Positions 1-8,537 of a DNA stretch of 64,000 bases are shown in pieces; within the stretch, counting starts at the first letter, position 1, and the number at the start of each line of letters is the position of its first letter. Origin of the DNA: Bacteroidota bacterium (lineage in GTDB: Bacteria > Bacteroidota > Bacteroidia > Bacteroidales > GCA-2711565); assembly GCA_018816945.1 (NCBI GenBank), contig JAHIVC010000024.1, forward strand, positions 45,582 to 109,581, written 5' to 3'. The notes below the pieces were generated by a model. The model saw only the letters and a list, made by a program, of their open reading frames with translations. It did not search any database and was not told the origin of the DNA. The position numbers and the translations under genes are program-made.

Positions 1-1790
1 TCCATTGTTGAAGCCGGATCACCTGGCGCAAATCGAGCAAAATCGCAATTGTCCAATGTTTCAATAAATTGTTTGGTTGTTTTTTCTTTCACTTTTCTTG
101 TTTGAAATTTTTCTTCAACCGTATCTTTTGAAAGTTCGGATTTTGGGATGCTGAACTTATCACTTATATAACCCCATAATGCTTGCGAAATCTCATTGTA
201 GAATTCTCCTATATTATTTGTACCCAAGTAGGCTTGTGCATTTTTTAAGCTTCTGCGCGCAACTTTTGTTGCACGTTTATGCCGCATAAGCGACTGGTTA
301 CTGAATTTTTTCGATTGCTTTTTCCAGATCAGGATAAAAGCCAAAAATAAAACAAATGGAATAATGAGCCAAAGTACAAAAGCAAAAGTGCTGAAAAAAT
401 AATAATTGATTTTGCTCAGTAAAAACTTTCCTGTTTTGATATGTAGGATATCTGTTCCGATGTATTTAATGGCCTCTTGACTCAACCCACTGGCAACCAC
501 ACCCGATTTATAATCGGCTCCCTTTTCAACCTTTATATTGAAGGTAGGGGTTTGTAGAACCTGATAAGCTTGTTTTTGAACATCAAAATAAGATAATGTT
601 ACCGGTTCGATGACAAAATCTCCCGGATTTCTGGGGATCAGCAGATATTCAAAAGTACGCGAACCCGAAACACCATCGGTTAAACTTGTGTTTAGATTGT
701 TTGTTATCTTGGGTTCGTATACTTCAAAATCGGAAGGGTATTTAACGTTTAAGCGGTCGATTAATTCAATATTGCCTTTCCCTGAAATGGTTAATTTAAA
801 TGTAATTGCATCATTGGTTTTAACCTGATTGCTATTTATATTTCCACTCAAAGAAAATGATCCAACTGCACCGGAGAAATCAATAGGTTTATTAGTAGCC
901 GGAAGTTGTTTTACTTCCATGTTTATTGGATTTGATAAAAGAATCTTTTTAATATTTTGGGTACCTCCAAAGAATGGGTCATCAAAAAAACTGTCCAATA
1001 ATGAATTTGCACTTCTTCTTTTATTTGCCTGCCTGATTTGTGCAATGCATTCCAATTCCATTGCATCAATGGTCAGGTTTCCTGATTTTTGAGGAAACAA
1101 AGCAAACTTCCGTAGTTCGGCAGTAACATATTCAACGCCATTTATGGTTTCGTTTGCTTGCCTGAATTCTTCTTGTGGATTCAAAAGATTTTTCGACCAG
1201 AACCCTTGAAAACTCGATAATTTATTAATTCCTATTTGGGCAATGGGAACCTTCGTATAAATTTTATAAGTCAGGATGACCTGTTCACCCAAGTAAGGGT
1301 TTTTCTTATCAACCGTAGCCCTAATAAACAAATCATTTTCATTTATTTGAGAAAGTCCTTCTTGCTCATCAGAACCTTGATTTTTCGGAGCACCTGTATT
1401 GTTTTGTGCGGGTTGTTTACTAACGTGTACCGTTAATTCTTTGGTCTCATAATCTTTGCCATCAATCGTGATTTTTGCAGGCGGAATGGTAAAATCCCCT
1501 TCCTTATCTGCCCTTAAGTAGTAAGTATATATGATAGACATCGATTGAGACATCTTACCATTAATGTTTGAATATGATGAATTTGTTGAGATATTGGGTC
1601 CGGATAATACGCTTAGTCCTTTAAAATAGGGTCCAATGAAATTTGTCCCTTGCTGATTTGCGATAAACCGAATCATAAACTGTTCACCAACGGCAACATT
1701 GGTTTGCCCACTTGCCTCAAAAGTAACCTGAGAATAGCTTCCCAGATTCATCATTAAAACAAATAAAATAAGTGACAGTCTTCTTTTCAT
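1..1790 (-). CDS. batD: BatD-type aerotolerance protein, 3' end beyond the window
   Basis: The frame is open on the minus strand from an ATG at 1790 to the left edge, so the C-terminus is missing. The protein starts with a signal peptide ending near SYSQ, followed by several beta-rich stretches typical of the BatD/DUF7507-like oxygen-tolerance family. A hydrophobic segment near residue 460 (rich in F, L and I) is followed by a basic helical cytoplasmic tail. BatD is the large periplasmic partner of the VWA proteins BatA and BatB in the inner membrane, and its molecular function is not settled. It follows the TPR gene by 38 nt and closes the visible part of the moxR-bat operon. A batE-type gene would be expected further left but lies outside the window. 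Confidence 0.88.
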   Translation of the reverse strand, partial: MKRRLSLILFVLMMNLGSYSQVTFEASGQTNVAVGEQFMIRFIANQQGTNFIGPYFKGLSVLSGPNISTNSSYSNINGKMSQSMSIIYTYYLRADKEGDFTIPPAKITIDGKDYETKELTVHVSKQPAQNNTGAPKNQGSDEQEGLSQINENDLFIRATVDKKNPYLGEQVILTYKIYTKVPIAQIGINKLSSFQGFWSKNLLNPQEEFRQANETINGVEYVTAELRKFALFPQKSGNLTIDAMELECIAQIRQANKRRSANSLLDSFFDDPFFGGTQNIKKILLSNPINMEVKQLPATNKPIDFSGAVGSFSLSGNINSNQVKTNDAITFKLTISGKGNIELIDRLNVKYPSDFEVYEPKITNNLNTSLTDGVSGSRTFEYLLIPRNPGDFVIEPVTLSYFDVQKQAYQVLQTPTFNIKVEKGADYKSGVVASGLSQEAIKYIGTDILHIKTGKFLLSKINYYFFSTFAFVLWLIIPFVLFLAFILIWKKQSKKFSNQSLMRHKRATKVARRSLKNAQAYLGTNNIGEFYNEISQALWGYISDKFSIPKSELSKDTVEEKFQTRKVKEKTTKQFIETLDNCDFARFAPGDPASTM

Positions 1791-1828
1791 CGTGCTTTTT
1801 ATCTTTGCAAAATTAAGAATTTATATTA

Positions 1829-2557
1829 CTACCAATCCTTTTCAATTTTTATCGCCTTAGAATTTTTTGCCTGTTCTTTTTTAAGCTTTTCTAAGGTTTT
1901 CTTTTCCTTATCTTTCAAAGCTTCCAACATACGCTCTGCATCTTTTTTTGAGATCTGTTTTGATTGAGGTTGCTGATTATTTTCATCTTTTTGATCTTGT
2001 TTCTGATCTTGTTGGTCCTGCTTGTCTTTTTGATCCTGATCCTGTTTTTGATCTTCTTTCGGTTGATCCTTATCTTTATTCTTGTCCTGGTCCTTGTTAT
2101 CTTGCTGATCTTGTTTCTTCTCTTCTTCCTCCTTTAGTTTTTGTTTGGCATATTCCAAATTATATTTGGTGTCCATGTCATTCGGGTTATTTCTTAATGC
2201 ATGTTTATAGGCCTCAATACTTTCTTTGTATTTGTCCGATTCTAATAACGAATTCCCAAGGTTATGGTAAACTTCAGATTTTTGGCCATTATCAGTTATC
2301 TTCTCTCTGATACGGTCAAATACCTGGGCCGATTCATCGTAATTTTTTTGTGAATAAAGTGCATCACCCAAATTAAACTCTCCTTTGAAGGAATTATTAT
2401 TTATTTCCAAAGATTTTCTGTAATTGATTTCTGCCTCTTTAAAATCGCCTTTTTTAAATTGACTGTTTCCCTTTCGAATGAGCTTGACTTCATTTTGAGA
2501 AAAGCCTGCTAGTGTCGAACATATTAAAAAGATTATGATAGTAAATTGTTTCATCAT
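1829..2557 (-). CDS. batC: TPR protein of the Bat operon (BatC-like)
   Basis: This 242-residue protein has a signal peptide (residues 1-20, ending GFSQ) and three to four tetratricopeptide repeats over about residues 22-140. A long tail follows, made almost only of Q, D, K and E, and it ends in a short basic helix. BatC proteins are TPR proteins thought to act as a periplasmic scaffold with BatA, BatB and BatD. The Q/D/K-rich tail is of low complexity and probably disordered. The gene lies between batB and batD in the usual order. About 110 nt separate it from batB, the largest gap in the operon, and that gap is filled with AT-rich word-like sequence, so a secondary promoter or processing site is possible but not shown. 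Confidence 0.82.
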   Translation of the reverse strand: MMKQFTIIIFLICSTLAGFSQNEVKLIRKGNSQFKKGDFKEAEINYRKSLEINNNSFKGEFNLGDALYSQKNYDESAQVFDRIREKITDNGQKSEVYHNLGNSLLESDKYKESIEAYKHALRNNPNDMDTKYNLEYAKQKLKEEEEKKQDQQDNKDQDKNKDKDQPKEDQKQDQDQKDKQDQQDQKQDQKDENNQQPQSKQISKKDAERMLEALKDKEKKTLEKLKKEQAKNSKAIKIEKDW

Positions 2558-2667
2558 TTATTATTTTAAAATTTTGAATGTAGTATGTTCAATTTAAAAT
2601 TTAAAAGTCTTTTATTTTTTCTGCATTCTACATTGGAAAATCTACATTTTACATTTTTGTCTTAATT

Positions 2668-3693
2668 TTACTCAAATAGTTTAATTCGATCTGCCCATTT
2701 GCTTTTTCTTTCAACAATGATGAATTCAAAAACTAATAAGAATAATGTTATTACGATAAAATATTGAAAGCGATCTTCGTAATCCGAAAATGATTGTGTT
2801 TCAAATTCCGATTTTTCAAGCTTGTCAATTTCTTCAAATATTTTATCAAGTCCGGCTTGTGAATTATTTGCCCGAACATAATAACCATGTCCGGCTGCAG
2901 CAATTTGTTGCAACATTGTTTCATTAAGCCTTGTGGTAATTATATTATCCTCATTGTCTTTTTTGTATCCGGAGATTTCACCATTGGTATAATTCGGAAT
3001 CGGGCCTCCTTCAGGTAATCCCATACCAATGGTGTAAACAGTAATTCCTGCCTCCACCGCATTTTTCGTTTCGTCCAAAGCATCTCCTTCATGATTTTCT
3101 CCATCCGAGATAATCACAATGGCTTTATTATGATTATTTTCTGAAAATGATTTGATTGCCAGTGCCACGGCTTCACCGATTGCTGTACCTTGAACGGGCA
3201 TAATATCAGGACTTATTGACGAAAGGAACATTTTAGCTGCTGCATAGTCGGATGTAATTGGAAGTTGCGTGTACGCATGACCGGCAAACACAATAATACC
3301 AATTCGGTCGCCTTTTAGTTTGTCGATTAAATTTGAAATGGCCTGCTTTGATGCCTGTAAACGATTTGGTTTGATATCTTGTGCCAACATACTGTTTGAA
3401 ACATCCAGCGCAATCATGATATCAATCCCTTTACGTTCGGCTTTTTCAACCTTGGAACCAATTTGCGGATTGGCTATGGCAATCACCAATGATCCTAAAG
3501 CGAATAAAATGAATAAAAATTTAATGAGTGGTCGGCTTGCCGACCGCTGGGGCATCAGCTTTGCAATAAGATTTACATCACCCATGCGGGCAATGGCTTT
3601 TCTTTTCCAATAACTCATCATCATGTATAAAATGATAAATATCGGAATCATCAAAAATGCATATAAAAATGTTATATTTTCAAACCTGATCAT
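2668..3693 (-). CDS. batB: VWA-domain membrane protein BatB
   Basis: This protein has 341 residues. Two membrane segments (about 8-27 and 56-75) precede a von Willebrand factor A domain with a complete MIDAS motif, D97-V-S99-N-S101. A third membrane segment lies near 308-328 and a short basic tail follows. The VWA domain would face the periplasm. BatB is a paralogue of the adjacent BatA and shares its layout of two N-terminal helices, VWA domain and C-terminal helix. It starts 9 nt after batA stops, so the two are almost certainly co-translated. The intact MIDAS implies a metal-dependent protein interaction; the partner is presumed to be BatA, BatC or BatD. Confidence 0.9.
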   Translation of the reverse strand: MIRFENITFLYAFLMIPIFIILYMMMSYWKRKAIARMGDVNLIAKLMPQRSASRPLIKFLFILFALGSLVIAIANPQIGSKVEKAERKGIDIMIALDVSNSMLAQDIKPNRLQASKQAISNLIDKLKGDRIGIIVFAGHAYTQLPITSDYAAAKMFLSSISPDIMPVQGTAIGEAVALAIKSFSENNHNKAIVIISDGENHEGDALDETKNAVEAGITVYTIGMGLPEGGPIPNYTNGEISGYKKDNEDNIITTRLNETMLQQIAAAGHGYYVRANNSQAGLDKIFEEIDKLEKSEFETQSFSDYEDRFQYFIVITLFLLVFEFIIVERKSKWADRIKLFE

Positions 3694-3702
3694 TTTTCTA
3701 TC

Positions 3703-4698
3703 TTATGGTATTGTTCTAAAAACAGTTTTCTTTAATAAAATTTCAAGCGAGAACAGTAAAAACGCAATTAGGGCCAAGGGAAAAAACTCTTCCGTTTTCC
3801 TTCTAAACTCGGTGACATCAATTTTTGATTTTTCCAATTGATCTATTTCAGCATAAATCGCTACAAGTTTTTCGTTACTAGTTGCCCTGAAATACTTACC
3901 ATCAGTCAAGGCAGTAACCTTTTGTAACAGCTCCTCGTCAATCTTAACTTCTACATCCTGATATTGTATCCCGTAAGGAGTTTGGACCGGATAAGGAGCC
4001 ATACCAATCGTTCCCACGCCAATAGTGTAAATCCTGATCCCATATAGTTTTGCAATCTCTGCAGCCGAGAGTGGATCAACAGACCCGGCATTGTTTACTC
4101 CATCAGTTAACAAAATGATAACTTTACTGATTGCTTCACTTTCCTTCAATCGATTTACTGCGGTTGCCAAGCCATCACCTATGGCAGTTCCGTCTTCAAT
4201 CATTCCGCTTTTAATGTCTTTAAAAAGATTTTTAATTACTGAATGATCTGTTGTAAGCGGACATTGAGTAAAAGTTTCACCGCTGAAAATTACCAATCCG
4301 ATTCGGTCATCCGGTCGCCCATCAAAAAAATCAGAAGCAACCTTTTTTGCAGCTTCCAGTCGATCGGGTTTCAAATCTTGTGCCAACATACTTCCTGAAA
4401 CGTCCAATGCCATCACCATGTCAATACCTTCTATTGAAACATTTTGGCTGCTGCTGCTTGATTGTGGTCGTGCCAATGCAATAATTAAAAATGCAATTGC
4501 CAATATCCTTAAAACCGGTAAGCTGTAAAACAAATAGTTTTTAAGACTCTTTCGGTGTGTTTCAAATATTGAAGTTGATGGAAATTGCAAATCGGCATGC
4601 GATTTTTTTTGATTGAACCAGAACCAAACCACTAGTAAAGGAACTACCAGCAGCAGATAAAAGTATTCAGGATTTGCAAATTCAATATTTCTCAACAT
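3703..4698 (-). CDS. batA: VWA-domain membrane protein BatA
   Basis: This protein has 331 residues and the standard BatA layout: a membrane segment at about 13-28, another at 59-77, a VWA domain with MIDAS residues D99, S101 and S103, and a C-terminal membrane segment near 305-325. It lies 2 nt downstream of the 338-residue Bat-associated protein and 9 nt upstream of batB. In the family, BatA is needed for oxygen tolerance in some anaerobic Bacteroidota, but the biochemical role is unknown. BatA and BatB are close to each other in length and motif order, consistent with an old duplication retained as a pair. Confidence 0.9.
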   Translation of the reverse strand: MLRNIEFANPEYFYLLLVVPLLVVWFWFNQKKSHADLQFPSTSIFETHRKSLKNYLFYSLPVLRILAIAFLIIALARPQSSSSSQNVSIEGIDMVMALDVSGSMLAQDLKPDRLEAAKKVASDFFDGRPDDRIGLVIFSGETFTQCPLTTDHSVIKNLFKDIKSGMIEDGTAIGDGLATAVNRLKESEAISKVIILLTDGVNNAGSVDPLSAAEIAKLYGIRIYTIGVGTIGMAPYPVQTPYGIQYQDVEVKIDEELLQKVTALTDGKYFRATSNEKLVAIYAEIDQLEKSKIDVTEFRRKTEEFFPLALIAFLLFSLEILLKKTVFRTIP

Positions 4699-4700
4699 TT

Positions 4701-5717
4701 TTATAAGCTATTTTCGTTTTTATTTTTCTCCTTCAATAAAACAATTTCTTCCCTTTCTTTCTCAGCATTTAATTCAACGGTGATCGGTTGTATTTTTGAG
4801 GTTTGATCGACAAAAGCCTTTAAGTTTTCAAGGTTGCTATCGTTGATCCCGGCGTAAGGCTTTTCTTTCGCAAACTTTACCAAATCAGAAATGCTAAGTG
4901 CATCAGCCAGTTTTTTCTTAAGATCTTTATCAATCAGTTTTTCTTTGGCAACGATCTGATTAATTTCCTCTGAAGTCATTTCCATAGCCTCGATCCCAAA
5001 TTGGTCTTCAAGATAGACCCGAATAATATCGATCAGTTCAGTATAATATTGTTTGAATTTTCCTTCCTGCCATAATTTTTTTGTCTTCAGTTGTTCAAGC
5101 TCGTTCAATGCAATAATGTGAGCGGGAATTTTAGGCTTCGGCTTTATTTTAAAAACAGGTTCTTTTTTACCTTTTCGTTTGAAATAGTAGATCAAAAATA
5201 TGACCATCCCGATAATTATAATGCCTAAAATCAACCAGGGAGCAATTTCACGCCAGGTAATCGGTGCGCCAATTGGCCCTTTAATAGGCATGATGGCTTT
5301 AGTGGTATCAACAGCCAATGTCACAACATACAAATCCAAGCTGTTGCTTAAACTTTTCAAAAAGGCTTCATCACCGGGATTTTGATAAGTGAACTCCATT
5401 CCCGGAATTTGATAATATCCGGTATCAAAAGAAGTAATCGTAAGGTTTTGTTCGAGTTTTAATTCATTTTCGTTATTCCATAAACTATCGATGTTCGAAC
5501 GATTCAGAATTTCAACCTTTGGCATTAAAAATTCTTCAAACCGTGGCCATGCGACTTTAGTATTAGGATCGATCGAAACCTGTATTTTTAAATTAATCTG
5601 ATCTCCAATCAAGATAGAATCTCTTTCGGTTGAAATGATCGGGCGCAATTCCTGAGCCCCTAATCTGAGAACAGAAAGGCTGAATAAAAATAAAAATAGT
5701 GCTATTCTTTTTTGCAT
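4701..5717 (-). CDS. Bat-operon membrane protein with single central TM (BatG/DUF4381-like)
   Basis: This 338-residue protein has a signal peptide (cleavage near LGAQ, residue 21), a beta-rich periplasmic half of about 130 residues, one strong membrane segment at about 158-178 and a helical cytoplasmic half rich in K and E. The periplasmic part resembles a single BatD-like module, and the tail resembles DUF4381-type proteins that sit beside VWA and MoxR genes. It starts 2 nt after the DUF58 gene and ends 2 nt before batA, so it belongs to the operon core. It probably links periplasmic Bat components to the cytoplasmic MoxR/DUF58 pair; that is inference from topology and position. Confidence 0.75.
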   Translation of the reverse strand: MQKRIALFLFLFSLSVLRLGAQELRPIISTERDSILIGDQINLKIQVSIDPNTKVAWPRFEEFLMPKVEILNRSNIDSLWNNENELKLEQNLTITSFDTGYYQIPGMEFTYQNPGDEAFLKSLSNSLDLYVVTLAVDTTKAIMPIKGPIGAPITWREIAPWLILGIIIIGMVIFLIYYFKRKGKKEPVFKIKPKPKIPAHIIALNELEQLKTKKLWQEGKFKQYYTELIDIIRVYLEDQFGIEAMEMTSEEINQIVAKEKLIDKDLKKKLADALSISDLVKFAKEKPYAGINDSNLENLKAFVDQTSKIQPITVELNAEKEREEIVLLKEKNKNENSL

Positions 5718-5719
5718 CT

Positions 5720-6595
5720 TTATCTTCTTGCTCCTCTTTTTTTAAATAAAGCCGTAAGGGGCCTTACATAATCTTCACCTGTTTTAATTTTTGCGACATC
5801 AACCCCACACTTTTTAAAAATTTCATCCTGCAGTAATTCATTCTTTCTTACTGTTTTGCTATAAGCGTCTCTTAATGCTGCAAACGAAGTATCCACCCAG
5901 GTCATTCTTCCGGTTTCGGCATTCTTAATCTTGACCATCCCTACGTTGGGCAAATCATATTCTCTTCTGTCGGAAATTTTTAAAGCGATTAAATCATGTT
6001 TACGATTGGCAATTTTCAATGCATCTTCAAATCCGGTATCAATAAAATCGGAAATTAAAAAAGCGGTACATCGTTTTTTAATCACATTTGTGAAATAACC
6101 TAAAGCAACTGCTATATCGGTTTCACGGTTTTCAGGTTTGAAATCAATTAATTCGCGAATAATGCGCAATATATGTGAAGTTCCTTTTTTTGGTGGAATG
6201 AATTTTTCAATCTTATTACTGAAAAATATAACCCCAACCTTGTCGTTATTCTGAATGGCCGAAAATGCCAAAACAGCAGCAATTTCAGTAATCTGATCTT
6301 CTTTTAAATTCTGATTGGTGCCAAATTCATTCGAACCGCTGACATCAATAAGCAGCATTACCGTAAGCTCACGTTCCTCGTCAAATACTTTTACATAAGG
6401 ATGATCGAAACGAGCGGTTACGTTCCAGTCGATGCTCCGGATATCATCCCCATACTGGTACTCCCTGACTTCACTAAAAGCCATACCCCGACCCTTGAAA
6501 ACACTGTGGTACTGTCCGGAAAATATCTGGTTCGACAAGCCACGTGTCTTGATCTCTATCTTACGTACTTTTTTAAAAATTTCAGTCGTCTCCAA
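5720..6595 (-). CDS. DUF58 domain protein of the MoxR-Bat system
   Basis: This soluble protein of 291 residues carries the DUF58 signature in its N-terminal third (the SGQYHS...GRGMAF...EVREYQYGDD...IDW pattern) and a VWA-like fold after it (LLIDVSGS). DUF58 proteins nearly always accompany MoxR AAA+ ATPases and are viewed as their adaptor or client. In this operon the usual direct moxR-DUF58 adjacency is broken by a 360-nt four-helix-bundle gene and its flanking repeats. The start is the ATG at 6595, preceded on the coding strand by the repeat tract. Confidence 0.88.
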   Translation of the reverse strand: METTEIFKKVRKIEIKTRGLSNQIFSGQYHSVFKGRGMAFSEVREYQYGDDIRSIDWNVTARFDHPYVKVFDEERELTVMLLIDVSGSNEFGTNQNLKEDQITEIAAVLAFSAIQNNDKVGVIFFSNKIEKFIPPKKGTSHILRIIRELIDFKPENRETDIAVALGYFTNVIKKRCTAFLISDFIDTGFEDALKIANRKHDLIALKISDRREYDLPNVGMVKIKNAETGRMTWVDTSFAALRDAYSKTVRKNELLQDEIFKKCGVDVAKIKTGEDYVRPLTALFKKRGARR

Positions 6596-6604
6596 GTCTT
6601 ATTT

Positions 6605-6654
6605 AGTTATGAGTTATGAATTATGAGTTATTAGTTATAAATTATAAGTTATAG
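6605..6654 (+). repeat. left flanking repeat tract of the four-helix-bundle cassette
   Basis: The tract is made of words of the form AGTTATG / AGTTATGA / ATTATGAGTTAT repeated over about 50 nt between the DUF58 start and the end of the four-helix-bundle gene. It supplies that gene's stop codon. It is the inverted counterpart of the tract at 7006-7031. Confidence 0.7.
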
Positions 6655-7008
6655 GTTTGCTTTTGTTGTCATTATCGCACTTCTAATCATTTTTAGTAAT
6701 GCGCTTGCATTTGTGTTTATTTCATCAAATTCGTTTGTGCCAATAAATCCTGTTTCTTTAAGTAATTCCAACCAATAGATAGATTCGTCACATTCTTTTT
6801 GAGCTATGGCTAGTTTATGAATAAAATCGGCTTTGCTTTCAGCATTTTGAGCTTCCCTGGCTAAGGCGCCAACCGCAGTTCCACTTCTCAGTAATTGCTT
6901 ACTCATCACAAATTCTTTTTTATCATTAATCAATGATTTATAAAGATTAATAATGGTGATTGCGAATTCGAAACTTTGTTTAATTATTGCGCCTTTCTTT
7001 TCACTCAT
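6649..7008 (-). CDS. four-helix bundle protein, S23/23S rRNA intervening-sequence family
   Basis: This protein has 119 residues and is all-helical. It carries the family pattern: FAITIINLYKSL in helix 1, the SKQLLRSGTAVGALAREAQNA-type segment in helix 2, FIHKLAIAQKECDESIYWLELL in helix 3, and a final helix. The family was first seen inside intervening sequences of bacterial 23S rRNA genes and shares its fold with the Avd accessory protein of diversity-generating retroelements; its function is unknown. No rRNA gene or reverse transcriptase is nearby. The ATG lies inside a right-hand repeat (7006-7031) and the TAA lies inside a left-hand repeat (6605-6654), so the coding region is framed exactly by the repeats. 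It interrupts the moxR-DUF58 pair, which suggests insertion as a cassette. Confidence 0.85.
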   Translation of the reverse strand: MSEKKGAIIKQSFEFAITIINLYKSLINDKKEFVMSKQLLRSGTAVGALAREAQNAESKADFIHKLAIAQKECDESIYWLELLKETGFIGTNEFDEINTNASALLKMIRSAIMTTKANL

Positions 7009-7031
7009 AACTCATCACTTATAACTCATCA
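7006..7031 (-). repeat. right flanking repeat tract of the four-helix-bundle cassette
   Basis: Two copies of an ATAACTCATCACT-type word lie between the start of the four-helix-bundle gene and the end of moxR. Read on the minus strand this is GATGAGTTATAAG / GATGAGTTATGAG, which supplies the gene's start codon. It is complementary to the left-hand ATGAGTTAT words at 6605-6654. Confidence 0.7.
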
Positions 7032-7035
7032 CTCT

Positions 7036-8028
7036 CTATGGTACTTCAATCGTATTTAAAATCTCATTGATGATTTCTTCGGTTGTGATGTTTTCTGCTT
7101 CGGCCTCGTAGGTCAAACCGATTCGGTGACGTAATACATCATGTGCTATCGCCCTGACATCTTCAGGTAAAACATATCCTCGTCTTTTAAGGAAAGCATA
7201 TGCTTTTGATGCCAAGGCAAGGTTTATACTTGCACGTGGAGATGCGCCGTATGAAATCAAATTCTCAAACTTTTTTAAATTATGTTCAGCAGGATAACGG
7301 GTTGCAAACACGATGTCGGTAATGTATGTTTCAATTTTATCATCCAAATAAACTTGCCTCACTACATCTCTGGCATTTTTAATATCGACTGATTTAAGGA
7401 TTTTATTCGTCGTCCGAAAAACATTTGTAATGTTTTGACGCAGAATAGTTTTCTCCTCTTCTTTTGTAGGATAATTAATCACCACTTTGAGCATAAAACG
7501 GTCGACCTGTGCCTCGGGAAGTGGATAGGTTCCTTCCTGCTCAATCGGGTTTTGAGTGGCCATTACCAAAAAGGGTTCTTCGAGTTTAAACGTGTGATCA
7601 CCAATGGTAACCTGACGTTCCTGCATCGCTTCCAAAAGTGCACTTTGAACTTTCGCGGGCGATCGGTTGATTTCATCGGCAAGGATAAAGTTTGCAAATA
7701 TGGGCCCTTTTCGAACTACAAATTCTTCCTTTTTCTGACTATAAATCATGGTTCCTAAAAGGTCGGCAGGCAGCAAATCAGGAGTGAATTGAATCCTGCT
7801 GAATTTTGCATCGATCACATTTGCCAATGAATTTATGGCCAAAGTTTTTGCCAATCCGGGAACTCCTTCAAGTAAAATATGACCATTGGCCAAAAGACCA
7901 ATCATCAGGCGTTCTACCATGTTTTTTTGCCCAACAATCACTTTGTGCATTTCAAGATTGATTAAATCAACAAAAGCACTTTCCTTCTGTATCTTTTCGT
8001 TTAATTCTCTGATATCGGTTTCCATCAT
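7036..8028 (-). CDS. MoxR-family AAA+ ATPase
   Basis: This protein has 330 residues. The Walker A motif GVPGLAKT is at 55-62, Walker B with ADEINR is near 116-121, and the sensor and lid regions have the MoxR pattern (ATQNPIEQEGTYPLPEAQ..DRF; YGASPRAS). It is a cytoplasmic chaperone-like ATPase that works with DUF58 and VWA proteins. It is the first gene of the bat operon. The likely start is the first or second of two tandem ATGs at 8028/8025. A TATATTTG box (TAnnTTTG type) lies 27-34 nt upstream, fitting a promoter for the whole operon. Confidence 0.92.
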   Translation of the reverse strand: MMETDIRELNEKIQKESAFVDLINLEMHKVIVGQKNMVERLMIGLLANGHILLEGVPGLAKTLAINSLANVIDAKFSRIQFTPDLLPADLLGTMIYSQKKEEFVVRKGPIFANFILADEINRSPAKVQSALLEAMQERQVTIGDHTFKLEEPFLVMATQNPIEQEGTYPLPEAQVDRFMLKVVINYPTKEEEKTILRQNITNVFRTTNKILKSVDIKNARDVVRQVYLDDKIETYITDIVFATRYPAEHNLKKFENLISYGASPRASINLALASKAYAFLKRRGYVLPEDVRAIAHDVLRHRIGLTYEAEAENITTEEIINEILNTIEVP

Positions 8029-8054
8029 TTTTATGTTAATTATTTATGACCTTG

Positions 8055-8062
8055 CAAATATA
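8055..8062 (-). promoter_or_regulatory. candidate -7 box of the moxR-bat promoter
   Basis: On the minus strand the sequence reads TATATTTG, matching the Bacteroidota TAnnTTTG consensus, 27 nt before the moxR ATG. No convincing TTTG -33 element is seen at the expected spacing, so this rests on one box plus position. Confidence 0.5.
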
Positions 8063-8123
8063 TTAAACATGAATTTGGTTTGGATGTTAAAAATTGTTAA
8101 AGCAAGTTAGGGAAAAGTTAAAT

Positions 8124-8179
8124 GTGTTAACGTATTAACGTGTTTGCGTGTTTGCGTGTTTAAGTGTTTAGGTATTAAC
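8124..8179 (+). repeat. tandem 8-nt repeat, GTGTTTAA-type, about seven units
   Basis: The units in order are gtgttaac, gtattaac, gtgtttgc, gtgtttgc, gtgtttaa, gtgtttag and gtattaac. The same 8-nt word family recurs at 54599-54654 on the same strand. It has no spacers and no coding capacity. Confidence 0.75.
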
Positions 8180-8537
8180 ACTCCCGCCCAGCAGGGGAAG
8201 TTAACTTTAAAAAATTTTATGCGTCTTTGAAAAGCCGGGCAGGTCTATAGTTGCGCAAAAAATAATTGACTGAATATTAAAGTGCTTACAGACATGTCAG
8301 GCAGTATTATGTCTGATAAATTTCAGTTATTTATTCAAAGTCCAAAAAAATTCACTTTCAAAATAACTTGCGGTCTGTTAAAAAGCAAAAATATTTTTGT
8401 ATTTTAAAATTTAACGCGGTCTATTGTTTTGTGCAAGATTGCTTTTCGTTGGGTAAATTCCGTAAAAACCGCTTCTATCTTTGGCGTTTGCCGCAAAACA
8501 TTACCGGTATACAAATTTTTCACGCCGCTTAAAATAA

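Larger units (their letters stand above)
8029..8537. other. gene-free interval upstream of moxR
   Basis: This gap of about 510 nt carries the moxR promoter region at its left end, then the 8-nt tandem repeat at 8124-8179, a GC-richer scrap (near 8183-8260) and an imperfect inverted repeat CAGACAT...ATGTCTG near 8289-8315. No ORF with recognisable coding character is seen. The one short plus-strand frame entering the FISUMP gene from here is antisense to it and lacks any family signal. Confidence 0.6.

Noticed and set aside
610..1436. Three plus-strand ORFs of 66-87 codons
   Set aside because: They lie antisense to the open batD frame, show no family motif, and batD has a full BatD pattern on the other strand.
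1948..2310. 120-codon plus-strand ORF
   Set aside because: It is the complement of the Q/D/K-rich tail of the Bat TPR protein; the composition of that tail keeps the opposite frame open.
6649..7008. Accessory (Avd) gene of a diversity-generating retroelement
   Set aside because: The fold is related, but there is no reverse transcriptase, template repeat or variable repeat in the window.
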